Assembly (NCBI RefSeq): GCF_002849225.1
Contig: NZ_PKMC01000001.1
Coordinates: forward strand, 956,476 to 1,020,475
Length of the DNA: 64,000 nt
Reading direction: 5' to 3'
From: Actinomyces sp. UMB0138
GTDB lineage: Bacteria; Bacillota; Negativicutes; Veillonellales; Veillonellaceae
Position 1 is the first letter of the stretch. Each line of letters opens with the position of its first letter. Under the pieces are notes generated by a model. The model had not been told where the DNA came from and searched no databases. It saw nothing but the letters and a program-made list of their open reading frames with translations. A program made the translations under genes and the position numbers. Below, piece by piece: positions 1-8,601 of the stretch.

Positions 1-1697
1 CCAGTTGGGTCATCGGGGTTGGGGCGCACCAAAGTGTCAATGAACGGCCTGTGCAGGTCTTTCACTTCTACTCCGAAGTCGCGCTCTAGTTCTTCCAGCG
101 AGCCGTATACGTCTACTCGCGGATACTGCGGGTCGTCCGACTTCCACACCGGAATCGGGCTTCCCCAGAAGCGGTTACGCGAGATGGACCAGTCGCGAGC
201 ACCTGCCAGCCACTTGCCGAACTGGCCTTCCTTAATATGGTCAGGCACCCAGGTGATCTGCTCATTCAGCTCGACCATGCGGTCGCGGAAAGCAGAAACC
301 TTCACGAACCAGGAGGAGACTGCCTTGTAAATCAGCGGCTTGCGGCACCTCCAGCAGTGCGGGTAGGAGTGAGCGTAGGACTGCTGACGTACCAGCACGG
401 CTCGCTGCTCGCGAGGAATACGGGCAAGCGGACCCTCGTCGTCTTCAATGCCGCGGCGCAGATCGCGAACAACCTGCTTATTAGCGTCAAATACCTGCAG
501 GCCTTCGTATTCAGGTACCTGCGAGGTGAACTTGCCTGCCTCGTCCACAGGAACGACGGCCTTGATGTCTGCCGCCATGCAAGTAAACATGTCGTCTTCA
601 CCAAAGGCAGGTGCCGTGTGCACCAAGCCAGTGCCATCTTCGGTGGACACGTAATCGGCGCTTACTACCGTAAACGCATTCGGCCCAGGAACTTCGCCCT
701 CTTTGGCCCCATCCATGAAGTAATCAAAGATTGGCGTGTAGCGGCGCCCGAGCAGATCTTTGCCCTTGTATTCAGCTACTACTTGCGGATCCTCGCCCAG
801 CTCTTTGGCATAGTTGGGAGCCAGGGCCTTGGCGATCACAACCTTCTCGCCGGCCAACGGCGAGTCCAGGTCGGATGCTACCGAAATGGTTACGTAGTCG
901 ATGTCTTCGCCAACGGTAATGGCCAAGTTCGACGGTAGCGTCCAGGGAGTAGTCGTCCAGATCAGCGCCAGTTCGCCCGTCTCTAGGCGCAGGCCTACGG
1001 TAACCGTGTTGTCCTGGCGAATCTGGTAGACGTCGTCATCCATCTTCAGTTCGTGGTTGGACAGCGGAGTTTGGTCGTGCCAACAGTACGGCAGCACCCG
1101 GTAACCCTCATATGCCAGCCCCTTGTCGTAGAGCTGCTTGAAAGCCCAGATGACCGACTCCATGTAAGTCACGTCTAGGGTCTTGTAGTCGTTTTCGAAA
1201 TCTACCCAACGGGCCTGTCGGTTGACGTATTCTTGCCATTCGTCGGTGTAACGCAGCACAGAGGAGCGGCAGGTGTCATTGAACTTTTGGATGCCGATGC
1301 CGTCAGGGCCTTCGATCTCGGACTTATCTTCGATGCCCAGGATGCGTTCTGCCTCGAGTTCGGCGGGTAGGCCGTGCGTGTCCCAGCCAAAGCGACGCTC
1401 TACCCGCTTGCCCTTCATGGTCTGGTAGCGCGCGACGGAATCCTTTACGTACCCGGTCAGGAGGTGCCCGTAGTGGGGCAGGCCATTGGCGAACGGGGGG
1501 CCATCGTAGAACACGAATTCGTTTGAGCCGCCCTCGCCCGCATCACGGTTGCGAATCGATTTGCGGAAAGTGTCGTCTTCTTTCCAATAGGCCAGGGTCT
1601 CCTCTTCCATCTGGGGGAAGTTAGGAGAGGAGGCGACTGCGCTATCACGGTGGCGTGGGTAGGCCCCTCGCTTTGCTTCTTGCGGATCCTTGCTCAT
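1..1697 (-). CDS. ileS: isoleucyl-tRNA synthetase, 5' part (gene runs off the left edge)
   Basis: Class I aminoacyl-tRNA synthetase that charges tRNA-Ile in the cytoplasm. About 565 N-terminal residues are present, roughly half of a usual IleRS; the KMSKS loop and anticodon-binding domain lie outside the window. The HIGH-type motif reads PHYGH at residues 74-78, inside the family stretch [15 protein letters not shown]. The editing-domain signatures [10 protein letters not shown] and [10 protein letters not shown] follow. The start is the ATG at 1697, preceded by AAGGAGACC, a good ribosome site. It lies downstream of a T-box leader on the same strand, so the gene is expected to be induced when uncharged tRNA-Ile accumulates. 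No frameshift is visible in the part shown. Confidence 0.97.
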   Translation of the reverse strand, partial: MSKDPQEAKRGAYPRHRDSAVASSPNFPQMEEETLAYWKEDDTFRKSIRNRDAGEGGSNEFVFYDGPPFANGLPHYGHLLTGYVKDSVARYQTMKGKRVERRFGWDTHGLPAELEAERILGIEDKSEIEGPDGIGIQKFNDTCRSSVLRYTDEWQEYVNRQARWVDFENDYKTLDVTYMESVIWAFKQLYDKGLAYEGYRVLPYCWHDQTPLSNHELKMDDDVYQIRQDNTVTVGLRLETGELALIWTTTPWTLPSNLAITVGEDIDYVTISVASDLDSPLAGEKVVIAKALAPNYAKELGEDPQVVAEYKGKDLLGRRYTPIFDYFMDGAKEGEVPGPNAFTVVSADYVSTEDGTGLVHTAPAFGEDDMFTCMAADIKAVVPVDEAGKFTSQVPEYEGLQVFDANKQVVRDLRRGIEDDEGPLARIPREQRAVLVRQQSYAHSYPHCWRCRKPLIYKAVSSWFVKVSAFRDRMVELNEQITWVPDHIKEGQFGKWLAGARDWSISRNRFWGSPIPVWKSDDPQYPRVDVYGSLEELERDFGVEVKDLHRPFIDTLVRPNPDDPT

Positions 1698-1868
1698 GGT
1701 CTCCTTTTCCTCTGCTTCGAGGACGACATGAGCCGCGGTACCACCTCGGTTGCCACCTAAACCCTGCGTCAAGATGGCCACTCATTGCAGCTGTGTCGGG
1801 CTTACCCGCTGGGGTCTACTTAGTTACCCGTTCTTCCCAGTGCTCCCCGGTGATTGCCGGATCAATGC
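1698..1868 (-). promoter_or_regulatory. T-box leader of ileS (translational, very short stem I)
   Basis: The minus strand carries the T-box core AACCGAGGTGGTACCGCGG at 1751-1733, which pairs with the tRNA acceptor end. Upstream, a small hairpin CCGG-CAATCA-CCGG (1860-1847) displays ATC, an isoleucine codon, at 1854-1852 as the likely specifier. This stem I is far shorter than in Firmicutes T-boxes. No U-run terminator follows. Instead a CCTC/GAGG hairpin sits just before the AGGAG site of ileS, which fits control of translation, as known for actinobacterial ileS T-boxes. Exact stem boundaries are my inference. Confidence 0.88.
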
Positions 1869-1874
1869 CCCTCC

Positions 1875-1902
1875 AGTGTAACTATGGCTCCAGTACCAGC
1901 AA
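1875..1902 (-). promoter_or_regulatory. probable promoter of the ileS T-box leader
   Basis: On the minus strand, TTGCTG (1902-1897), a 16-nt spacer and TACACT (1880-1875) form a SigA-type promoter. The predicted start near 1868 is right at the beginning of the T-box structure. Inferred from sequence only. Confidence 0.5.
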
Positions 1903-1940
1903 AACCGTATTCGCCTTTTGGGAATTGTGGTGTTAGCCAC

Positions 1941-2693
1941 CTACTTTTTGCGTGCGACGAGCGTATTTGTAGCTTGCGCGGTAGGTCTGATGATAACCGA
2001 ATCGATATTTACGTGGACTGGGCGGGATAGACACCAGCAGATCAAATCCGCTACGTCCTCGGCAGACAGCGGATTGTCGACTCCTTCGTAGACCTTGTCG
2101 GCTGCCTCCTGCGAGCCAAGTCGGTTCAGGGAGAACTCTGCTGTCTTCACCATGCCGGGAGCGATCTCTATTAACCGCACATCTTCGCCCACCAGTTCTT
2201 GACGCAGCGTTAGCGGAATCATTCTTTCCGCATGCTTTGCGGCCACGTAACCGCCTCCACCAGGATAGGTATCGTGTGCGGCGGTGGAGGTAACGAAAAC
2301 CAGGTCTCCGCCCTCGCGCAAGTTAGGCAGAAACGCTTTGGTGACGTTTAGAGCAGTGGAGACGTTGCGAGAATACATTTCCTGCCAGTCCTCAACGGTG
2401 GTATCCGCGATCAGATCTTGCCCCACCGCGCCGCCGGCAATATTTACTACTACCCGCACGTCCGTGCCCAAGGACTGAGCCATTTTGCCCACTGCCTCTT
2501 TGTCCTTGAGGTCACACACATAGTATTCGCAGCCGGTTTCCTTGGCGAGCGCCTCCAGTTTGCTTTGCCTGCGAGCTACTGCCACCACAGACCAGTCACT
2601 TGCTGCCAGAGCCCTGACGGTTGCGGCCCCGATGCCGGATGAAGCTCCTGTTACCACTACTTTCCCGCCGCGCGGATTTGCATATCGATCCAT
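1941..2693 (-). CDS. short-chain dehydrogenase/reductase (SDR), classical type
   Basis: NAD(P)-dependent cytosolic oxidoreductase of 250 aa, the usual length for a classical SDR. The Rossmann motif TGASSGIG is at residues 15-22, an NAG-like element reads NIAGG, and the catalytic Ser136, Tyr149 and Lys153 (YVAAK) are all present. It resembles the YdfG-like SDRs that act on hydroxy acids or small carbonyls, but the substrate cannot be told from sequence. On the minus strand TAGATT lies about six nucleotides before the ATG at 2693, so the message may be leaderless. It is a single gene, divergent from proC. Confidence 0.85.
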   Translation of the reverse strand: MDRYANPRGGKVVVTGASSGIGAATVRALAASDWSVVAVARRQSKLEALAKETGCEYYVCDLKDKEAVGKMAQSLGTDVRVVVNIAGGAVGQDLIADTTVEDWQEMYSRNVSTALNVTKAFLPNLREGGDLVFVTSTAAHDTYPGGGGYVAAKHAERMIPLTLRQELVGEDVRLIEIAPGMVKTAEFSLNRLGSQEAADKVYEGVDNPLSAEDVADLICWCLSRPVHVNIDSVIIRPTAQATNTLVARKK

Positions 2694-2769
2694 ATCTCTA
2701 ATCTAACGCTGCTTTCCCTGGCTGGCTGGTTCAATGGCTTGGTAAATTGGAGGAAACTTAGGAGGACGA

Positions 2770-3585
2770 ATGCTAACAGTAGGAATTTTGGGCACGGGCT
2801 CCATGGGCAGCGCCATTGCCCGTGGCGTCGCTGCAAACGGCAAGGAAAAGTTTCGGCTATGTCTTTACGCGCGCCGGAAGGAATCGTCTGCTCCACTTGC
2901 CGAAGAACTAGGTGCGGAAGTCGCAACCGACCCGGATGATCTGGTAGCCAAGAGCGATATTACGGTAATCGCTGTAAAGCCCTACCAAGTAAACGGCGTG
3001 CTCAGTAAACTTGCAGACCCCAAACAGACCATCATTGTTTCGGTTGCTGCGGGCCGTTCCCTTGCCACCTTGCAAGAAGACCTCCCCACCGATGCAGACG
3101 GGCTAGTTCGCGTGATGCCCAACGTAAACGCCTCCCTTGGCAGGTCAATGTCCGGCCTCGCAGCCAGCGAAGACACCTCCCCAGAAGCCCTTGAGAAGGT
3201 AGTCCAGGTGTTTGATTGCTGCGGTAACACCGAGGTCATTTCTGAGGACCTCTTCCCGGCATTTGCTGCCATTGCCGGATGCCTGCCTGGATGGATTTTC
3301 CAACTGATCGATTCTTTTGCCCGGGCAGGACTAGCCCATGGCATTCCCAAAGCTCAGGCAGTACGCATCGTCGCCACCGCCATGGCAGGTACGGCTGAAA
3401 ACGTGGAAGCCCAAGCAGCTAAAGGGGAACTCACTCCGACTGATCTGGTCGATACCGTCCTCTCCCCCGGCGGGACCACTGTCGCCGGACTCCTGGCAGC
3501 CGAGGCAGCTGGGCTATCTAACGCAGCAACTGCTGCGGTAAACGCGGCAGTGCAAAAGGACAACGAACTGTCTAGGGCAAAGTGA
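2770..3585 (+). CDS. proC: pyrroline-5-carboxylate reductase
   Basis: Catalyses the last step of proline synthesis, the NAD(P)H-dependent reduction of 1-pyrroline-5-carboxylate to L-proline. The 271-aa length is normal. The nucleotide-binding motif GILGTGSMG lies at residues 5-13, followed by the AVKPYQ and VRVMPNVNA signatures of the family and the C-terminal dimer-domain stretch VLSPGGTTVAGL. The ATG at 2770 follows the strong ribosome site AGGAGG. The stop codon overlaps the GTG start of the MFS transporter, so the two genes are translationally coupled. Confidence 0.96.
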   Translation: MLTVGILGTGSMGSAIARGVAANGKEKFRLCLYARRKESSAPLAEELGAEVATDPDDLVAKSDITVIAVKPYQVNGVLSKLADPKQTIIVSVAAGRSLATLQEDLPTDADGLVRVMPNVNASLGRSMSGLAASEDTSPEALEKVVQVFDCCGNTEVISEDLFPAFAAIAGCLPGWIFQLIDSFARAGLAHGIPKAQAVRIVATAMAGTAENVEAQAAKGELTPTDLVDTVLSPGGTTVAGLLAAEAAGLSNAATAAVNAAVQKDNELSRAK

Positions 3586-4820
3586 ATCCTTTACGTAAAC
3601 TCATTCGCCCGATTTATGCACCGACCGTAATCTTTGCGATTGGCTCGGGAGCCGTGGCACCACTTATCGTGCTTGCCGCTCTGCAGATCGGGTTCACGTC
3701 CTCGCACGCATCCACCGTGATGGCATATTACGGCGTGGTTGGCGTTATCGCGGCCCCCTTGGTAGGCCATGTCTTGCTTCATTCCACTGACAAGCGCGGC
3801 CTGATGGGAGCAACGGCGATAGCCGCTATCTCGTTGGCAATATGCCTTTTCTCGCTGTATTCACCCGGCACGGTAGCAAAGGTCGGCTACGTAATCGGTC
3901 TGACCGGTATCGCAGTAGCGGCCTCTGTATGGGCGATCGCCCGGCAGTCCTATCTTGCCGACAACATTGATTCCCGATACCGGGCAACTGCCCTTTCGAT
4001 GCTGGGGGGCATGATGCGGTTGGGCGTCATGGCAGGTCCTGCCTTGGGTGCTGCCATGGTGGCTTGGGCCGGCATCCCGTCAGTGTTTTGGCTACACCTA
4101 ATAACAGCGCTGATAGCAGGCGCTATGATCGCAATCTTCCTGGTGCCGGAGCCGGGACGGGCGAAAACCGCCCAGACTGCGGCAAAGAAGTTAAATCGGA
4201 AAATCCGGCGAAAAGCCGACTCAGTTTCCACTGCAATTGCAGCTTTTGCAGGCATGTCGATGCACATAGTAAGAGCGAATCGAAACGTGCTGATTCCACT
4301 GTGGGGAGCGCACATGGGGCTCTCCCCCACGCTGATCTCTGCTACTTTCGCTATCTCCGCCGCCCTCGATGTGGCCATGTTCTACCCCGCTGGCAGACTC
4401 CAAGACCGCTACGGCCGCTTGGTGGCTCTACTTCCCGCCTACCTGATCATGGGCAGTGGATTCTTAGGGCTGGTGCTAGTAGACGGCAAGATGGCGTTCC
4501 TGATATTTGCTTCTTTGGTTGGATTCGGCAACGGTTTCGGCTCGGGCATTGTCATGACTATGGGCGTAGACATGTCCCCGGACGTATATCGCGAACGGTT
4601 CTTGGGGTGGTGGACTGCAATTACCCAGGCGGGTAGCGCCGCCGGCCCCCTATTCGTAGCAGTTCTTACCGACACGGTGGGTCTGGCCGGGGCAATGTGG
4701 GCCACTGTAGCAGTGGCAGCAGTAGCTGCCCTGTGGGTGGGATCCCTATTCCCTCTTGCCTACAGGCGACTAGGCCTCAACACAGCAGGCCGAGAGCTTA
4801 CTTCGAGTTCGCTCGAATAA
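3582..4820 (+). CDS. MFS transporter
   Basis: A 412-aa integral membrane protein of the major facilitator superfamily with about twelve hydrophobic segments. A charged central loop (roughly residues 195-215, rich in Lys and Arg) separates the two halves. The motif between TM2 and TM3 is degenerate (STDKRGLMG), and GRLQDRYGRL in the second half is the repeat of this motif. The GTG start at 3582 overlaps the proC stop (GTGA). The substrate is unknown; drug or metabolite efflux is the usual guess for this group. The 3' end overlaps the convergent thrC by 23 bp. Confidence 0.85.
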   Translation: MNPLRKLIRPIYAPTVIFAIGSGAVAPLIVLAALQIGFTSSHASTVMAYYGVVGVIAAPLVGHVLLHSTDKRGLMGATAIAAISLAICLFSLYSPGTVAKVGYVIGLTGIAVAASVWAIARQSYLADNIDSRYRATALSMLGGMMRLGVMAGPALGAAMVAWAGIPSVFWLHLITALIAGAMIAIFLVPEPGRAKTAQTAAKKLNRKIRRKADSVSTAIAAFAGMSMHIVRANRNVLIPLWGAHMGLSPTLISATFAISAALDVAMFYPAGRLQDRYGRLVALLPAYLIMGSGFLGLVLVDGKMAFLIFASLVGFGNGFGSGIVMTMGVDMSPDVYRERFLGWWTAITQAGSAAGPLFVAVLTDTVGLAGAMWATVAVAAVAALWVGSLFPLAYRRLGLNTAGRELTSSSLE

Positions 4821-6222
4821 AGTCTTTTACCTTCTGCGCGTCATTCGGAAGAGCTTCGACCCGCCGCGGCCCATCCATGATCCCCACGAAACGGGCCGGT
4901 ACCTCTGGCTCATGCCCAGTAGCCTCTTCGATGGTATCGGCAAATTTGACGGGCAAAGCAGTCTCCAGGACCACCACGGGGCCACCGCAGCGATCGCGCA
5001 GCTGTTCGGCAACGTGCAATCCGTCGGCAGTATGAGGATCTATTTGCACGCCCTGCCTATCCCAATCGCGAATCTGCTCGATGCGATCAGCGTGGGTGGA
5101 GGACCCACTGATGAATCCGTAGTCTGCTACCTTCGCGAAAGCCGGCGAATCGGACAGGTCGAATAGTCCTTTTTCTGCCAGCTGCCGACCAAATAGGTCC
5201 GCAGTTGCCTTTCCGTCGCGGTCCAACAGATCAAAAATAAAGCGTTCGAAATTCGAGGCTTTAGAAATGTCCATCGACGGGGAGGACGTCGCCAGCGTTT
5301 CGCTGGCAGGACGCACGCGATAGCGGCCTGTGCGGAAGAACTCCTCTAGTACATTGTTCTCGTTTGTAGCGACTATCAGCTTGTCGATTGGCAGCCCCAT
5401 CTGCCTTGCAATATGTCCTGCACAGACGTCGCCGAAATTACCGGTGGGAACACTAAAAGAGACCTTGTCTCCGATCCGGTTAGCCACTCGTAGGTAGCAG
5501 CTGATGTAGTAAACCAGTTGTGCTAATAGTCGGGCCCAATTGATGGAGTTGACCGCACCAATCGAATAGGAGCGCTTGAACTCTAGGTCACCTGCGATCG
5601 TCTTAACGATGTCCTGACAGTCGTCGAACACCCCATCGATTGCCAAATTGTGGATGTTGGGCTCGGTAAGCGAGAACATCTGTGCCTGTTGAAAAGGGCT
5701 CATCCTGCCCGCCGGCGTCAACATGAACACCTTGATGTTCTTCCTCGAAGCCATTGCGTACTCTGCCGAAGAGCCCGTGTCCCCCGAGGTAGCCCCCAAA
5801 ATATTGAGGGACCTTGCCTTCTTCGCCAGTACCCACTCAAATAGTTCTCCGAGCAGCTGCATTGCCATATCTTTGAACGCTGCTGTGGGACCGTTAGAAA
5901 GGTGGGCCAGCCACAGCCCTTCCCGCAGCTGCGAGACGGGCACGATTAGAGGATCAGAGAATTTGTCATTGCCATAGGCCCTGGCACAGATCTGTTCCAG
6001 ATCCTTGTGGCTTATGTCGTCGATGTACAGGCTAAGCACTTTTGCCGCGAGCGCACTGTAGCCGTCCTCTTTTAGCAGGACCGCCCATTCTTCCAGCGTC
6101 TTCGCATCCAATTGGGGGTATTCCGCGGGCATGTAGAGGCCCTCGTCCGGAGCCAGCCCTTCGAGCAGGATCTGGGTAAAAGTACGCGGGGCGCCGCCAC
6201 CTCGAGTAGATATGTATCGCAC
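4798..6222 (-). CDS. thrC: threonine synthase
   Basis: PLP enzyme that converts O-phospho-L-homoserine to L-threonine. At 474 aa it belongs to the longer, fungal/E. coli-like class (N-terminal MRYISTRGG and LLEGLAPDEGLY). The PLP-lysine region reads GPTAAFKDMAMQLL and the phosphate-binding part LGATSGDTGSSAEYA. The start is a GTG at 6222, four bases after the stop of the histidine kinase gene, so it is probably transcribed with the two-component pair even though the functions look unrelated. The 3' end overlaps the MFS gene from the opposite strand. Confidence 0.95.
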   Translation of the reverse strand: MRYISTRGGGAPRTFTQILLEGLAPDEGLYMPAEYPQLDAKTLEEWAVLLKEDGYSALAAKVLSLYIDDISHKDLEQICARAYGNDKFSDPLIVPVSQLREGLWLAHLSNGPTAAFKDMAMQLLGELFEWVLAKKARSLNILGATSGDTGSSAEYAMASRKNIKVFMLTPAGRMSPFQQAQMFSLTEPNIHNLAIDGVFDDCQDIVKTIAGDLEFKRSYSIGAVNSINWARLLAQLVYYISCYLRVANRIGDKVSFSVPTGNFGDVCAGHIARQMGLPIDKLIVATNENNVLEEFFRTGRYRVRPASETLATSSPSMDISKASNFERFIFDLLDRDGKATADLFGRQLAEKGLFDLSDSPAFAKVADYGFISGSSTHADRIEQIRDWDRQGVQIDPHTADGLHVAEQLRDRCGGPVVVLETALPVKFADTIEEATGHEPEVPARFVGIMDGPRRVEALPNDAQKVKDFIRANSK

Positions 6223-6226
6223 GGGC

Positions 6227-7690
6227 TCAGTCTACCTTGGCAGTGGCCTCCGCCGGATTATCTTTCCTCTGATTGAACGAGGCCTCGAAGGTGGCTCCCC
6301 CTAGTTCTGGCTCCTCTAGCAGGCGGAGTTTACCACCGTGGGCTTCCACTATGGCGTGGGCAATGGACAGTCCAAGCCCGGTGGATTCGCCCGGTTTACG
6401 CGCTGAATCGGCGCGGGCGAAGCGGTCAAATATCTTCTTTTTGTCCTCTTCGGCAATCCCCGGCCCATCGTCGCTTACCGTAACTATTGCGCGGCCATCT
6501 TGACTGCGTAGGGATACTCGCACCAGTGTGCCCTCAAGCGTGTGCTGGTATGCGTTAGCAGTAAGGTTTGCAAAGACCTGCCGGAGGCCAGCTTCGTTTC
6601 CAATTACTTCAATGTCTTCTGCGCCCTCGGCCAGATTCAAATCCCACTTGTGGCTAGGGGCGCTTACTGCCGCGTCAGCTACCGCATCCACAGCTAGTCC
6701 CGCGAGCGGTACAGGTTTTACTTCCACTTTCCTACCGGAGTCTATGCGGGCTAGCAGTAAAAGATCTTCTACCAAGGCTCGCATTCGTTCCGCTTCTGAA
6801 GCAATCCGCGATACTGCTTGGTTGGGGCTCTCCCCCAGATCTGTGCCCGCTAAAAGCTGGGCGTATCCTCCGACCGTAGCTAACGGGGTACGCAGTTCGT
6901 GGGAGGCATCTGCGACAAATTGTCTTAGCTTTTCTTCGCTGCGCGCTCGGGCTCCAAGAGAGCGTTCGACGTGATCAAGTGCTACGTTGAGCGCTTTTGC
7001 CATCTCGCCCGCCTCGGTTTCGGAGGCGGCTAAGGCTGCTGGGGCTCGCGTGTTGAGGACGGCCCCGGACAGATCCTGTCTGGTTACCTGCCGTGCGACC
7101 TTGGTAACGGTGCGAATGCCGGCTAGTTCGCGGCGAACCAGCACCCTTGCCAGCAACCAGGCCAATGCCAGCCCGCCGATACCGTAGAGGGCGGAAAGGC
7201 CACCAAAGAACACCAGCACATTGTCGACTCGCTCTAACGGCTCGCCCGCCAGTACCTGAATGCCCTTTCCGTCGGCTGAAGGCAGTTTCGCCTCGAGTAC
7301 CCGGTAGTGTCCCAAGCCGCTAATCCAGGTAGAGGACGGCGTTTCTTGGGCCGCCTGCAGGAATTCTTCCGCCTGCGAATCACTAATCTGCACAATGGCC
7401 AGGTCCGAGTCGACCTTGCCAGCGAGCATTAGGCCGCCCTTGCGGATCAGATGCACCGACCCGCGCGATAGTCCGGGGTTCTGCAGCGAGTGCGACAGGG
7501 ACCCCCCGGAGGGGTCGGCTTTCATCTCTGCCTGCCCTAGCGAAGAGCGCAGCGTGTCATCTACCTGCCCTACGAGCACCTGCCGCAGGGTAACTCCTGC
7601 CAGTCCTCCAACAAAGAGCAGCAGACATATGCCGACCAGCAACACTAGCGCTGGTAGGCGTAGCCCTAAGGAGCGGTATTTACGCTTCAT
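6227..7690 (-). CDS. sensor histidine kinase
   Basis: Membrane sensor of a two-component system, 487 aa. There are transmembrane segments at about residues 11-34 and 157-182, flanking an extracytoplasmic sensor region of about 120 residues. A HAMP region follows, then the HisKA dimerisation helix with the phosphoacceptor His264 in DASHELRTPL. The ATPase domain shows the N box (NLTANAYQH), G1 (DDGPGIAEED), F box (FDRFARAD) and G2 (STGLGLSI). It starts 11 bp inside the end of the response regulator gene, so the two form a coupled pair. The signal it senses is unknown. Confidence 0.93.
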   Translation of the reverse strand: MKRKYRSLGLRLPALVLLVGICLLLFVGGLAGVTLRQVLVGQVDDTLRSSLGQAEMKADPSGGSLSHSLQNPGLSRGSVHLIRKGGLMLAGKVDSDLAIVQISDSQAEEFLQAAQETPSSTWISGLGHYRVLEAKLPSADGKGIQVLAGEPLERVDNVLVFFGGLSALYGIGGLALAWLLARVLVRRELAGIRTVTKVARQVTRQDLSGAVLNTRAPAALAASETEAGEMAKALNVALDHVERSLGARARSEEKLRQFVADASHELRTPLATVGGYAQLLAGTDLGESPNQAVSRIASEAERMRALVEDLLLLARIDSGRKVEVKPVPLAGLAVDAVADAAVSAPSHKWDLNLAEGAEDIEVIGNEAGLRQVFANLTANAYQHTLEGTLVRVSLRSQDGRAIVTVSDDGPGIAEEDKKKIFDRFARADSARKPGESTGLGLSIAHAIVEAHGGKLRLLEEPELGGATFEASFNQRKDNPAEATAKVD

Positions 7691-8411
7691 CGGCAGCCGC
7701 AGGTTTCATAACGTAGCCCACCCCGCGCACGGTGTGGATCATAGGCGGACGACCGGCATCAATCTTTTTCCGAAGGTACGAAATGTACAGCTCTACCACG
7801 TTAGCTTTTCCGCCGAAATCAAAGTGCCACACGGCGTCCAAGATTTGTGCCTTAGAAACTACCTTTGAAGCGTTCTGCATCAAGTATTCACACAGGTCAA
7901 ACTCTGTCTTCGTGAGTTCGATCAGGCTGCCTGCTCGCGCCAATTCGTGCCGATCTACATTCATCTGTAGATCGCCCACTGTAAGTACGGTCTCTTCTAC
8001 CTGTGCTGCCAGGCCACCGGCTCGTCGCACCAACGCTTCAAGGCGGGCTTCGACCTCGTCTAGATTGAATGGTTTCGTCACGTAGTCATCGGCACCTGAG
8101 CGCAGTCCCTGCACCCGATCTTCGACGGCATCTAGCGCAGTCAGTAACAGGATTGGCAGATTCGGGAGGTCTCTGCGGATGCGTTCCATTGCTTCTAGTC
8201 CGTCCATCCCAGGCATCATTATGTCGAGGACGGCGGCGTCGGGATCCAGTTTGCGCGCTGCCTGCACTGCCCCGAAGCCGTCAGTAACGGCGTGGGTGCG
8301 CCACCCTCTGGATTGCAGGGCCTGTGAGAGGAGGTCAGCGAGCATAGGCTCATCGTCTGCAATGAGTACGAGCGGGGCACTTCCATCAGCATGTTGGGGT
8401 AGGTGTGGCAT
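7680..8411 (-). CDS. OmpR/PhoB-family response regulator
   Basis: Partner of the kinase encoded just downstream. The receiver domain carries the acidic pair in LIADDEP, the phosphoacceptor Asp in VLDIMMPGMDG, the Thr of LLLTALD and the Lys of YVTKPF. A C-terminal winged helix (LTKTEFDLCEYLM ... VRGVGYVMK) binds DNA. The reading frame is open to an ATG at 8444, but AGAGAGG lies six bases before the ATG at 8411, so I chose that start (243 aa). Domain order and size match TcrX/PrrA-like regulators. Target genes are unknown. Confidence 0.9.
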   Translation of the reverse strand: MPHLPQHADGSAPLVLIADDEPMLADLLSQALQSRGWRTHAVTDGFGAVQAARKLDPDAAVLDIMMPGMDGLEAMERIRRDLPNLPILLLTALDAVEDRVQGLRSGADDYVTKPFNLDEVEARLEALVRRAGGLAAQVEETVLTVGDLQMNVDRHELARAGSLIELTKTEFDLCEYLMQNASKVVSKAQILDAVWHFDFGGKANVVELYISYLRKKIDAGRPPMIHTVRGVGYVMKPAAADEA

Positions 8412-8601
8412 TGGCATCCTCTCTTTCCCTACAACTGTACCCATATGGATTGTGTGCCTGATTGGCTATACCTGTGTGCAAACTATGAACGATTAATCCC
8501 ACACCTGCCATTGCCGCCCCCTTAGCTAGCCTCATCCGCTCCTGGTCGCGGTACACTAGACCGGACAAAGCCGAAGCGCGGAACACCCCCGCGCCCTAGC
8601 T

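Noticed and set aside
237..938. Long plus-strand open frame of 233 codons
   Set aside because: It lies on the opposite strand of ileS, which is strongly supported; codon use and content look like a shadow.
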